Shown here piece after piece: positions 26,503-35,522 of a stretch of 64,000 nt of DNA. The DNA is from Pontibacter flavimaris. GTDB taxonomy: Bacteria; Bacteroidota; Bacteroidia; Cytophagales; Hymenobacteraceae. Made by a program: the position numbers and the translations under genes. The notes under the pieces are model-generated. The model was not told where the DNA came from. It saw nothing but the letters and a program-made list of their open reading frames with translations, and searched no databases. Position 1 is the first letter of the stretch. Each line of letters begins with the position of its first letter. The stretch spans positions 106,398-170,397 of the forward strand of contig NZ_LVWA01000008.1 of assembly GCF_001907195.1 (NCBI RefSeq). Reading direction: 5' to 3'.

Positions 26503-28434
26503 TTACCGCAACAGGGTAATGGTGCCCGTTCTTTTTTTGGTCGTGCCGAAACTGGTTTGGAAGGAGATCTCGTAGGCGTAGGCGCCTGCCGGAATCTCAC
26601 GCCCGTTTTGGGTGCCGTCCCAGGCGGCGTCTGCCTCGGAGCCCTCATATACCACGTTGCCGGAGCGGTTATAGACCCGCAAGGTATAGCCGCTGTAGAA
26701 CTTCCCTTTGATCTCGAACACATCGTTCAGGCCATCCCCGTTGGGCGTGAAAGCACTCGGGATGTAGACGAGTGCCTGTTGCTCCACTTCCACTAAATTA
26801 GAGTACGACATGCCTGTGCCGTTTTGAGAAGTGGCCCTGATGCGGTAGCGGAGCACGGGCAGCTCCTTGCTCAGGGTCACGTCGGTGTAGCTGCGGCCGG
26901 TGGCAGGGTAGCTTGTCACCACGCTGCCGCTCTCGTCCAGCAACTCCACCGTATACTGTCCCATGCCATCCGGAAAGCCGCTGAAGGCAGACCAGGTAAG
27001 GTCTATGCTTCCGTCCGTTCGCTGCTCGGCTGCAAGTATAACCGGGCAGGTGACATTGCTTGTGGGGGAGGTGTTGCCGCAGAGGTTGGTGAAGGTGCTG
27101 CGGTAACAGACAGGCTGGCCGTTCATACTTTCATCCAGTACACTTGTCTGTTGCGTTTGGGTCTGTTGCCTGAAGGTGGCTCCGTTTATACTTTTCTCGA
27201 TGCTTGCCATGCGCAGCTGTTCGCCCTCCGGCAATTGCAACGTGAGTTCTACCTGATTGTTCAGGTTAAAACTGGAGAGCAGGTAGGGCGCATCCGGTAT
27301 AAGGGTGGAAGTAACCTCCGCAGCCAGGGTGGCGGACACGGAAGTATAGCGGTCGCCCTGCGGGTCTGTGCCCGTTCCTACCACATAATAGCTGTAGGTC
27401 TGGGCGCAGGTAACTTCGGTATCGGTGTAGGAAGTGGCGGAGCCGGGTAGGGTTTGCAATAAAGTACCGTTACGGTATACTTCAAAGGCCGTGAAATCGG
27501 GGGAGTACTCCCAGTTCAGATCAACCTGCTGCTCGTCTGGCTGTACATTAAGCGAGATGCCGCTGACCACGTTGGTATTCCGGAATACCGTGCCGCAGGC
27601 ATCCACAGGGCGCACCAGGTACCAGGTGCCTTCGGAGGTGTTAACCCCGCTGATGGTTTGCGTGAGGGTGCCGCCGGTAACGTTCTGTATGAGGTAGATC
27701 TCCCGGTAAAGCTCTCTGAAATCGCCGGTGAACTGCTCCACTACGTAGGAGTACCCTGGCACCAGTTTGGACAGTTCCAGCTGTACACTTCCGTTTTCTC
27801 CCTGCTCCAGCACCGTCACCTTGTCTATCTGGGTGGGGTTGTCTTCGTCGAGCAGGGGGAGGGTGGAGGCGGTTTGGGTGCTGGTGTTGCTGCAGGAAAC
27901 GCCCGCGTAGCTGCCGGTTAGCTTCACAGTGAAGTCTCCCTGGGAAGTATACGTATGGGTGATGGTGCTGCTGCCGTCTGCCTCCTCGGTTGTGCCATCC
28001 CCGAAATCAAAAGTATAACTATCGTAAACGGGGTCCGTGATGGTAAAGGAAACGGCGCCGCTGGCGCAGCTCCGGGAGGTAAAGACTGGCTCGGGTGCGG
28101 CCTTCACCTCAAATACTTTTGATATAGTATCGGTGGAGATGTTGCTGCCGTAGTTTGCTATCTGCAGAACTTTGTACCTGCCTGGTGCCGTGTAGGTGTG
28201 CTTTTTATTGGTTGTGGCAGGCGTGGGGATGGGCGACTCGCCTTTGTAGTCAAAGATATAGTACTCCTTGTCGTCATCAGCCTTGTCGTGGCAGTCCTTG
28301 AAGGTTACTTCTTGCCCCACGCAAAGCACGTCTATTTCCTCCCCCGCGGCATTAAGTGCAGCTATGCACCTATCGTCCTGCGCCCAGGCAGCATTGGCTA
28401 AAAGTATAAACCATATGGAAAGCAGGTATCTCAA
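26503..28434 (-). CDS. Secreted PKD-domain protein with type IX secretion type-B sorting domain
   Basis: A 643-residue exported protein with signal MRYLLSIWFILLANAAWAQ. Residues about 25-180 hold two PKD/polycystic-kidney-like beta-sandwich regions (YDSYTFDFGDGTTEEADG is the PKD motif). Fibronectin type III-like domains follow, about 300-540 (AYSYYVVGTGTDPQG-type spacing). The end is a gliding-motility C-terminal sorting domain: PSAFTPNGDGLNDVFEIKG, LRVYNRSGNVVYEG and AWDGTQNGREIPAGAYAYEI. It would be secreted by the type IX system to the cell surface or medium. Adhesion or surface structure is likely. A possible promoter (TTG, then TACTTTTA) lies upstream. Confidence 0.93.
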   Translation of the reverse strand: MRYLLSIWFILLANAAWAQDDRCIAALNAAGEEIDVLCVGQEVTFKDCHDKADDDKEYYIFDYKGESPIPTPATTNKKHTYTAPGRYKVLQIANYGSNISTDTISKVFEVKAAPEPVFTSRSCASGAVSFTITDPVYDSYTFDFGDGTTEEADGSSTITHTYTSQGDFTVKLTGSYAGVSCSNTSTQTASTLPLLDEDNPTQIDKVTVLEQGENGSVQLELSKLVPGYSYVVEQFTGDFRELYREIYLIQNVTGGTLTQTISGVNTSEGTWYLVRPVDACGTVFRNTNVVSGISLNVQPDEQQVDLNWEYSPDFTAFEVYRNGTLLQTLPGSATSYTDTEVTCAQTYSYYVVGTGTDPQGDRYTSVSATLAAEVTSTLIPDAPYLLSSFNLNNQVELTLQLPEGEQLRMASIEKSINGATFRQQTQTQQTSVLDESMNGQPVCYRSTFTNLCGNTSPTSNVTCPVILAAEQRTDGSIDLTWSAFSGFPDGMGQYTVELLDESGSVVTSYPATGRSYTDVTLSKELPVLRYRIRATSQNGTGMSYSNLVEVEQQALVYIPSAFTPNGDGLNDVFEIKGKFYSGYTLRVYNRSGNVVYEGSEADAAWDGTQNGREIPAGAYAYEISFQTSFGTTKKRTGTITLLR

Positions 28435-28504
28435 GCGGATCTTTTTATTGCCTTTACGATCAAGCTAATAAAAGTACAGCATAAAAGTTTAGCAACCCCT
28501 AAAA

Positions 28505-28542
28505 CAAAAGGCTTTGCCAGAACTATGGCAAAGCCTTTTTAT
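28505..28542 (-). terminator. Terminator after hutH
   Basis: AAAGGCTTTGCCA / TGGCAAAGCCTTT with a 6-nt loop; on the minus strand it is followed by TTTTGTTTTAGG. It lies 20 nt past the hutH stop. Confidence 0.9.
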
Positions 28543-28558
28543 ACTTTAAAAGTATGAT

Positions 28559-30049
28559 TTACAACGAATAATCCCTCAGGAAGTGGATGCTCTGCTTGAT
28601 GTCGTGGTGCAGTACGCGGTCCGTGGAAACGAAGGGTACCTGCTCGCGGTAGGCCTTCACCAGTTGCTCCAGCGGCTCCGAGGATTGGAGCGGCCTGCGG
28701 AAGTCCAGCGCCTGGACGGCATTCATCAGCTCAATGGCCAGCACGCGCTCCGTGTTGTGCACCACCTGGTATGCCTTGGTGGCCGCGTTGGCGCCCATAC
28801 TGACATGGTCCTCCTGGTTATGCGAGGAGGGGATGGTATCTACCGAAGCCGGTGTGCAAAGTTGCTTGCTCTGGCTCACGATGGAGGCGGCCGTGTACTG
28901 GCTGATCATGAACCCGGAATTAAGGCCCGGCTCCGCTACTAAAAACGCTGGCAGGCCCCGCTGCCCGGAGATGAGCTGGTAGGTTCTGCGCTCGGAGATG
29001 CTGCCCAGCTCGGCCACGGCAATGGCCATAAAGTCGAGCGCCAATGCCAGCGGCTGCCCATGAAAGTTGCCGCCCGAAATGATTTCATCCTCCTCCGGGA
29101 AGATGTTGGGGTTATCGGTTACGGAGTTGATCTCGGTCAGAAACACCTGCTCCACGTAATTCAAGGCATCTTTACTGGCTCCGTGTACCTGCGGAATGCA
29201 GCGGAAAGAGTAGGGGTCCTGCACGTGCTGCTTCTCCTGTTCTATCAATTGGCTGCCCGTTAACAACCCCCGCATCACCTCCGCCGTCTGCAGCTGCCCT
29301 CGGTGCGGCCGTACCTGGTGTATGAGTTGGTTGAATGGTTCTATGCGTCCGTCATAGGCATCCAATGATAAGGCACTCACAAGATCCGCCTGTCGCACAA
29401 GGCGCTTGGCCATCAGTAGGTTATACACCCCGTAGGCGCTCATGAACTGCGTGCCGTTCAGCAGGGCGAGGCCTTCTTTGGCTTTCAGGGCGATGGGATC
29501 CCAACTGAACATCTCCAGTACATGGCGGCTCTCCAGCTTCATCCCCTGGAAGTATACCTCGCCAAGGCCTAGCAGGGGCAGGCACAGGTGCGCTAGCGGA
29601 GCCAGGTCGCCGCTGGCTCCTAAAGAACCTTGCTGGTACACCACCGGGTATATTTCGCGGTTGTAGAAGTCGATCAGGCGCTTTACTGTTTTCAGCTGCA
29701 CGCCGCTGTGCCCATAGGCCAGCGACTGCACTTTGAGCAGCAGCATCAGTTTTACTATTTCCTGCGGCACTTCCTCGCCCGTGCCGCAGGCATGCGACAT
29801 CATCAGGTTTCGCTGCAGCTGCTCCAGGTCGGCAGGGGATATTTTTTTATCGTAGAGCGAGCCGAAGCCCGTGTTAATGCCGTAGATGCTGCGGTCCGAT
29901 CCTGTGATTTTCTGCTGCAGATACGCGTGGCACCGTACAATGCGCTCCTCCGCTTCCTCCGACAGCGCCAAAGTATGGTTCTCCTTTAGGATGGTGCCAA
30001 TGTGCTCCAGCGTCAGGTGCTGGCTGGAGATGTGGTGTACCTGGGCCAT
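28559..30049 (-). CDS. hutH: Histidine ammonia-lyase
   Basis: Deaminates histidine to urocanate, the first step of histidine degradation. The 496-residue enzyme forms its MIO electrophile from Ala145-Ser146-Gly147 in GSLGASGDLAPLAHL. Further signatures are SIYGINTGFG (active-site Tyr), GNFHGQPLALALDFM, QRGLPAFL and SSHNQEDHVSMGANAA. Length is typical. It starts 2 nt after the hisS stop, so the two are almost surely cotranscribed, a synthetase for histidine with a histidine-degrading enzyme. No hutU, hutI or hutG is in the window. A strong terminator follows. Confidence 0.95.
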   Translation of the reverse strand: MAQVHHISSQHLTLEHIGTILKENHTLALSEEAEERIVRCHAYLQQKITGSDRSIYGINTGFGSLYDKKISPADLEQLQRNLMMSHACGTGEEVPQEIVKLMLLLKVQSLAYGHSGVQLKTVKRLIDFYNREIYPVVYQQGSLGASGDLAPLAHLCLPLLGLGEVYFQGMKLESRHVLEMFSWDPIALKAKEGLALLNGTQFMSAYGVYNLLMAKRLVRQADLVSALSLDAYDGRIEPFNQLIHQVRPHRGQLQTAEVMRGLLTGSQLIEQEKQHVQDPYSFRCIPQVHGASKDALNYVEQVFLTEINSVTDNPNIFPEEDEIISGGNFHGQPLALALDFMAIAVAELGSISERRTYQLISGQRGLPAFLVAEPGLNSGFMISQYTAASIVSQSKQLCTPASVDTIPSSHNQEDHVSMGANAATKAYQVVHNTERVLAIELMNAVQALDFRRPLQSSEPLEQLVKAYREQVPFVSTDRVLHHDIKQSIHFLRDYSL

Positions 30050-30051
30050 GG

Positions 30052-31449
30052 CTATTGCATAAGTTTTGAGATGATGTCCGCTACTGTGAGGTCCTGCTGC
30101 TCGCCCTGCTTCATGTCACGGAGCTTCAGCTTACCGGAGGCCATTTCCTCGGAGCCAATCAGGATCACGTAGGGGATATTTTTTTGATCAGCATACCCCA
30201 TCTGCTTTTTCAACTTGGCTGGCTCCGGGTACAGTTCAGCACTGATGCCGGCGTCGCGCAGTTGCTGCAGCACCGGCAGCGCATACATTTCGGATGCCTT
30301 ATCGAACTGCACTATCAGGGCTGTGGTGCTTTGCTGGCTGCTCTCGGGGAACAGTTGCAACTCCTCCAATACATCGTATATACGGTCTACCCCGAAGGAG
30401 AAGCCTACGCCCGACACGCCCGGCAAGCCGAACATGCCCGTCAGGTTATCATAACGGCCACCGCCGCTGATGCTGCCCATACTGACGTTGTTTACCTTCA
30501 CCTCGAAAATGCAGCCGGTGTAGTAAGAGAGGCCACGGGCAAGTGTTACGTCCAGCATCAGGCGCGGCTCTCCGGATGGGTTCTCAGCCATGAGTGCTCT
30601 GCTCTGCAGCCCCTGTAGGTATTGCCATACTTGGTGGAGATCATTCAGGCCGCGTTCGCCCTCGGCCGTGGCGCCAAGTATGGTTTGCAGTTGCGCCAGC
30701 TTTTCCTCGTTTGTGCCGTTCAGGTCGTAGAGCGGCTCCAGTTTGCCAACGGCTGCCTCGGTAATGCCACGCTCCAGCAGCTCTTTGCGCACACCATCCC
30801 GGCCTATTTTGTCCAGCTTGTCGATGGCTACGCAGATATCTCCCTCGCGGCCTTTCTCACCGATGGCCTCCGCTATACCGGCCAGCACACCGCGGTGGTT
30901 TATTTTGATGGTGAAGTCCGTCAACCCCAGGTCCGTCAGCGCGCCGTCGATCATCTGCACGATTTCGGCCTCGCACAGCAGCGAGTTGGTGCCCACCACG
31001 TCGGCATCGCACTGGTAAAACTCACGGTAGCGGCCCTTCTGCGGACGGTCGGCACGCCACACGGGCTGTATCTGGTAGCGCTTGAACGGGAAGGTGATCT
31101 CGTTGCGGTTCATCACCACAAAGCGGGCGAAGGGCACGGTGAGGTCGTAGCGCAGTGCTTTCTCAGAGATTTTGCGCGTCAGGTGCTTATGTCCTTGCTC
31201 GATGTCCTCGGATTTGGTTTTGGCCAGGAAGTCGCCGGAGTTCAGAATCTTGAAGATCAGCTGATCTCCCTCGTCACCATACTTGCCCGTCAGCACCGAC
31301 AGTTGCTCCATGGCAGGGGTTTCGAGTGGCAGGTAGCCATACTTCTCAAAAGTGCGCCTGATGACGCCGAAAATATAGTTACGCCGGGCCACCACGGCCG
31401 GGCCAAAATCTCGTGTTCCTTTCGGTATGGATGGTTTCTCTTTGCTCAT
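30052..31449 (-). CDS. hisS: Histidine-tRNA ligase
   Basis: Class II aminoacyl-tRNA synthetase charging tRNA-His. The 465-residue protein has motif 1 near the N-terminus (GYLPLETPAMEQ), motif 2 with ALRYDLTVPFARFV and FKRYQIQPVWRADRPQKGRYREFYQCDAD, and the HisA-type signature LARGLSYYTGCIFEV. Motif 3 appears in GVGFSFGVDRIYDVL. The C-terminal anticodon-binding domain begins near ALIVQFDKASE. It is the first gene of a two-gene unit with hutH, separated by 2 nt. A candidate -7 word TAACTTCG lies about 30 nt upstream. Confidence 0.96.
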   Translation of the reverse strand: MSKEKPSIPKGTRDFGPAVVARRNYIFGVIRRTFEKYGYLPLETPAMEQLSVLTGKYGDEGDQLIFKILNSGDFLAKTKSEDIEQGHKHLTRKISEKALRYDLTVPFARFVVMNRNEITFPFKRYQIQPVWRADRPQKGRYREFYQCDADVVGTNSLLCEAEIVQMIDGALTDLGLTDFTIKINHRGVLAGIAEAIGEKGREGDICVAIDKLDKIGRDGVRKELLERGITEAAVGKLEPLYDLNGTNEEKLAQLQTILGATAEGERGLNDLHQVWQYLQGLQSRALMAENPSGEPRLMLDVTLARGLSYYTGCIFEVKVNNVSMGSISGGGRYDNLTGMFGLPGVSGVGFSFGVDRIYDVLEELQLFPESSQQSTTALIVQFDKASEMYALPVLQQLRDAGISAELYPEPAKLKKQMGYADQKNIPYVILIGSEEMASGKLKLRDMKQGEQQDLTVADIISKLMQ

Positions 31450-31549
31450 GCTCTTGGGGGTTGCCGGCGAAGTTACTAAAAGTAGGGCAAATGTGGGAGG
31501 GAAGCCCCAACTAAGGTTACAGAAGTATGGAGACAGCTACGGCATGCTT

Positions 31550-32926
31550 CTAAAAAGCCGCCTTATCGCCTCTGACGACGTTGTAGACAGTATAGAATAT
31601 AATTTTCATGTCCAGCCAGAACGACCAGTTCTCCAGGTAAAAGATGTCGAGCTTCACGCGGCCCCTGATCTGGTAAGAGTAGGTCGTGTCCCCACGGTAC
31701 CCGCGCACCTGGGAAAGTCCGGTAATGCCGGGCTTGATGAAGTGGCGCACCATGTACTTATCCGCTACCTGTGCATATTCCTCCCCCAGCTTCAGCATAT
31801 GCGGGCGCGGCCCGACGATGGACATCTGCCCAAGCAGCACGTTAAAGAACTGGGGCAGTTCGTCTATACTTGTTTTTCTGATGAAGGCGCCCACCCGGGT
31901 TATCCTGGAATCCCCTCTTTTTGCCAGCAGCTTATTTGCATCTTTGTTGATGTACATGCTGCGGAGCTTATAGCACTCGAAGTTCTTGTTGTCGATGCCA
32001 GATCGGATCTGCTTGAAGAAGACTGGCCCCCTTGAGTCTATTTTGATGGCTATGGCAATGATTGGCAGAAGCCAGGATAAGACGAAAATAATAACGAAGA
32101 GCGAGAAAAATAAATCAAAAGATCTCTTTATAAACTTGTTGACGACATCATCCAGGGGGATGTTGCGTACCATCATGACAGGCAGCACGTCGTAAAAATC
32201 GACCTTAAAGCGCTGGTAGATGTAACTGTTTGGCTCCGGCAGAAATTTCAGGCGTATCAGGTGGTCATCGGCAAAGTTCAGCAGTTGCTTTACCTCGTTC
32301 TTCTTCAACTCGTCCGGACAGCAGTATACTTCATCCACTTCATGCTCCAGCACAAACCCCTCAATATCAGCAATGGAGCCGATCACCCCTTCGTTCTTGG
32401 ACTTTCCGTTGTTGCTAAAGAAACCCATAAACTTATAGCCGAACTCGGGGTGGCTGATGAAGAAATTGCGGAGCTCGTTGGCCATTTCGTTGTGGCCGGC
32501 TATCACTACTTTCCGGAGGTTATAGCCTTGCCTTCTATGAACCCTGAGCCAGGTGGTGACGGCAACCCGCCAGCACACTACCAGTCCGGCAAAAATGCCA
32601 TAGTGGTACAGGAGTGCCTCGCGCGAGACTAGCTCCAGGCCCAGGATGTTGAGCCCCGCCTCAATCAGGATGACGTAGAGAAGTATGGCCTTGACTGCTG
32701 TGAGTACCACACGGAGTCGTCTGGCGACGCGGAAAATTCTATAAGTGCCAAGCAGGCTGGTGCAGATAAACCAGCCGGTAAGGGAAAAGAGGAGAGCGTA
32801 CAGGTATAGGGACTGGTCGTAGGCTGCATCACTCAACTGAAAAGCGGCAAAAATGGATATGGCTGTTGCGGCTACATCGCCTACTGTATGTACAAGTTTT
32901 ATGTATTTGGAATAGAAACTAGCCAT
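31550..32926 (-). CDS. Undecaprenyl-phosphate glycosyl-1-phosphate transferase (initiating, WcaJ-type)
   Basis: A 458-residue membrane enzyme that attaches the first sugar-1-phosphate to undecaprenyl phosphate and so starts a glycan repeat unit. Four N-terminal membrane helices (about 12-30, 42-62, 78-98 and 105-125) precede a CoA-binding-like region (about 130-250). A fifth hydrophobic segment, FDLFFSLFVIIFVLSWLLPIIA, is split by a Pro. The catalytic bacterial sugar transferase domain contains KIDSRGPVFFKQIRSG, YKLRSM, RDSRITRVG-like GDSRITRVGAFIRKTSIDEL, and MSIVGPRPHM. It is the last gene of the polysaccharide locus in transcription order. Confidence 0.93.
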   Translation of the reverse strand: MASFYSKYIKLVHTVGDVAATAISIFAAFQLSDAAYDQSLYLYALLFSLTGWFICTSLLGTYRIFRVARRLRVVLTAVKAILLYVILIEAGLNILGLELVSREALLYHYGIFAGLVVCWRVAVTTWLRVHRRQGYNLRKVVIAGHNEMANELRNFFISHPEFGYKFMGFFSNNGKSKNEGVIGSIADIEGFVLEHEVDEVYCCPDELKKNEVKQLLNFADDHLIRLKFLPEPNSYIYQRFKVDFYDVLPVMMVRNIPLDDVVNKFIKRSFDLFFSLFVIIFVLSWLLPIIAIAIKIDSRGPVFFKQIRSGIDNKNFECYKLRSMYINKDANKLLAKRGDSRITRVGAFIRKTSIDELPQFFNVLLGQMSIVGPRPHMLKLGEEYAQVADKYMVRHFIKPGITGLSQVRGYRGDTTYSYQIRGRVKLDIFYLENWSFWLDMKIIFYTVYNVVRGDKAAF

Positions 32927-33036
32927 TGACTTTCGCTATAGAATGGTGCGAATATAAGAAGTTACCGTGGAGGTCTCTATACCCACAGTAGAAGTATACT
33001 TTTAAAATCTATTAAAGAGCCAGACTTTCAGGGCTT

Positions 33037-34182
33037 TTACCTATGGAGCCCTGCTTTCCGAGGTCCCAGGTATGGCGCCTTATCTGGCATGCTCTCTTCC
33101 ACAAAATCCTTCACCTTTTCCTTGAACACCCCAGCGCTGAACCTCTCCGCGTTTTTCCTGATAAGCAGCGGGTCAAAATCCGCTGCGTTACGCTCGAACA
33201 GGCTGATCGCTTCTGAGAGAGAGGCTATACTTTGTTCCTGGTACAAAACGCCTGTGCTGCCATGTGCTACTGTCTCGCAGGCGCCCCCTTTACCGAACGC
33301 TATAACGGGGGTGCCGCAGGCCTGTGCCTCTACAGGTATGATTCCGAAATCCTCCTCGGCAGCAAATACAAAGGCTTTGGCGCGTTGCATATGGTCTTTC
33401 AAAACATCGAAAGGCTGATAACCCATGAGTACAATATTGTTGGTAGCCTTTGCCTTAATCTTGTTGAAATCAGGGCCATCACCGATCACGATCAATTTCT
33501 TATCCGGTTGCTTGGCGAAAGTCTCCACGATAAGGTCAACTTTTTTATAGGGCACTAGCCTGGAAGCAGTCAGGTAAAAGTCCTCCTTCGCCGCTACCAA
33601 GCTGAAGCTTTCTACGTCTACCGGGGGATAAATAACGGCGGCCTCCCGGTTATACACTTTTTTTATCCGGCGGGCGATGTAAGCGGAATTGGCCACAAAA
33701 GCATCAGGCCTGTTAGCAGTCGTGTAGTCCCACATTCGTATGTAGTGCAATATGGACTTGGCGATGAAGCCTTTGAGCCCCTTGGCCAGCCCCGACTCCC
33801 GCAGGTACTGGTGATACAGGTCCCAAGCATAGCGGATAGGGGAGTGGCAATAGCAGATATGCACCTGTCCGGCATGCGTGATCACGCCCTTCGCCACGGC
33901 ATGGCTGCTCGAAATAACAAGGTCGTAGGCGGAGACATCCAGCTGTTCAATGGCCAGGGGCATCAGCGCCAGGTAGTTTCTATAGTGCTTGCGGGCAAAG
34001 GGCAGTTTCTGAATAAACGTAGTGGTTGGCGACTTGTGGAGCATATGCGCTCTGAGGTGCTCTGGCATAAAGTCAATCACCGAGAAAAGGTCCGCGTCCG
34101 GGTATAGCTGCAGCAGCTGCTCCACCACTCGCTCTGAGCCTGCATACTCTACAAACCATTCGTGTACTATAGCGATTTTCAA
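33037..34182 (-). CDS. Family 4 glycosyltransferase
   Basis: A 381-residue GT-B enzyme of the polysaccharide locus. The N-terminal acceptor domain begins KIAIVHEWFVEYAGSERVVEQL, where the Gly and Glu are typical of GT4. The C-terminal nucleotide-sugar domain has FYLTASRLVPYKKVDLIV, LIVIGDGPD, and the donor-site motif FGIIPVEAQACGTPVIAFGKGGACE with the EX7E glutamates. The segment SSSHAVAKGVITHAGQVHICYCHSP places it near mannosyl- and rhamnosyltransferases. Donor and linkage are not assignable. It lies 38 nt from the next gene upstream in the operon. Confidence 0.92.
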   Translation of the reverse strand: MKIAIVHEWFVEYAGSERVVEQLLQLYPDADLFSVIDFMPEHLRAHMLHKSPTTTFIQKLPFARKHYRNYLALMPLAIEQLDVSAYDLVISSSHAVAKGVITHAGQVHICYCHSPIRYAWDLYHQYLRESGLAKGLKGFIAKSILHYIRMWDYTTANRPDAFVANSAYIARRIKKVYNREAAVIYPPVDVESFSLVAAKEDFYLTASRLVPYKKVDLIVETFAKQPDKKLIVIGDGPDFNKIKAKATNNIVLMGYQPFDVLKDHMQRAKAFVFAAEEDFGIIPVEAQACGTPVIAFGKGGACETVAHGSTGVLYQEQSIASLSEAISLFERNAADFDPLLIRKNAERFSAGVFKEKVKDFVEESMPDKAPYLGPRKAGLHR

Positions 34183-34220
34183 TGGGGTATTTGATTAAGA
34201 TTAAGGGAGGAAAAATAGTA

Positions 34221-35510
34221 TTAGCCGGAGTGGTAGCATTGCCGCGTGCTATGCATGGTTTCTTCACCCCTTTTGCCTTCCAGGCGGAGGCTGTTGAATG
34301 CAAAGACAGAATTGAAAAAAGCGTAGAACATTATACCTGCCTGCCTGGACAACACATTCTCCGTGATGCAACAAATGGCGAAAAGTGCCAAAAAGCCAAG
34401 GTAAGTATAATTTTCGTAGCGAAGACTCGGCACCAGGGGCACAGCTATACAAAGCAGGAGTATAAGAAGGCCGGGCACTCCGTTTCGCAGCGTTTCCTCC
34501 AGATACTCATTGTGTGCATTCATCTGGTTTTCATAGATCCACGGGTTCAAGTCCATGTAGCACTGGTTGAGCTTCTCCTGTGTGTTTCCGATCCCGAGGC
34601 CTGTTATCCAGTTGTTGTTCTTTTGCAGTACCTGTACGCTACAGCCCCAGTTAATGAATCGAATATTGATACTTGACACGAGGTGTATGTTGTACTCCTG
34701 GTAAGAGAAATCCTCGAAGCTGGTTATCTTTTTTAGGATTACTCTTGCCTGCTCATCCCTGCTGATGTACCAGGAGGCTGAGAGCAACAGCAGCACCCCC
34801 GCTGCCAGCACCGGAAGCTTCCCCAGCTTTTTAACTGCGCCCAAAAGAGCAAACATGACAACTAAGGCTATAAGGGCAATCACCGACATCTTGACATACA
34901 GGATGTAGATGAAGAAAAGGAAATAGAGTATGGCCAGAAGCAGGAAAACCCTTATAGCAAACGAGGAATGCGTTCTGAACATCCGGGAAAGCCCAATAAT
35001 GGCAAAAACGCTGAACATACCGGCATAAGGCCTGTGCAGTAAAGTTAACCTCACCATAGTGGTCAGGTCATTGCGGTCCAGCAGCACGGCGATTCCCTCC
35101 CTGAAGGTGAAAAGGGAAATAAGGAACAAGCCCAGTGTAAACGCTACGATGAGGTGATCAACCTGCTTCCGGGAGAGCTTGGCGGAGGTGCCGATAACTA
35201 ACGGAAACAGCAGCAAAGGAAGCTTTCTGACCAGCAGGTCGCCTGCCTCATCCACGTTGCCAAAGCGCAAAAGCCCAACCAGGTTAATCAGGAACAGGCC
35301 TGTAAAAAGCCACAACAGTCTGTTTGTTCTTAGCCTGTCAAACTTCTGCCTGTAGTTGCCGGACACGAGCCAGTGTGCAGACAAAAGTATGACGCTGAGG
35401 CTGGCAAGCTTTACGGGGAGCCCCTCGGCTGTAGGAATCAGAAACGCTACAAAAAGCAGCAGGAAGAAGTATACTTTTTCGTTTACTGCACTTACTTTTC
35501 TACCTAACAT
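34221..35510 (-). CDS. O-antigen ligase / polymerase-like membrane protein
   Basis: A 429-residue protein with about 10-11 membrane helices. A large loop contains the Wzy_C signature: GLGIGNTQEKLNQCYMDLN followed by NAHNEYLEETLRNGVPGLL, whose His and Glu are typical of WaaL/Wzy enzymes. Such proteins join undecaprenyl-linked glycan to an acceptor (ligase) or to the next repeat (polymerase); sequence alone does not decide which. A second protein of this general type is at 36619-37905, so one may polymerise and the other ligate. It starts 13 nt after the upstream gene's stop codon. Confidence 0.85.
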   Translation of the reverse strand: MLGRKVSAVNEKVYFFLLLFVAFLIPTAEGLPVKLASLSVILLSAHWLVSGNYRQKFDRLRTNRLLWLFTGLFLINLVGLLRFGNVDEAGDLLVRKLPLLLFPLVIGTSAKLSRKQVDHLIVAFTLGLFLISLFTFREGIAVLLDRNDLTTMVRLTLLHRPYAGMFSVFAIIGLSRMFRTHSSFAIRVFLLLAILYFLFFIYILYVKMSVIALIALVVMFALLGAVKKLGKLPVLAAGVLLLLSASWYISRDEQARVILKKITSFEDFSYQEYNIHLVSSINIRFINWGCSVQVLQKNNNWITGLGIGNTQEKLNQCYMDLNPWIYENQMNAHNEYLEETLRNGVPGLLILLLCIAVPLVPSLRYENYTYLGFLALFAICCITENVLSRQAGIMFYAFFNSVFAFNSLRLEGKRGEETMHSTRQCYHSG

Positions 35511-35522
35511 TGCTCTCCTTTT

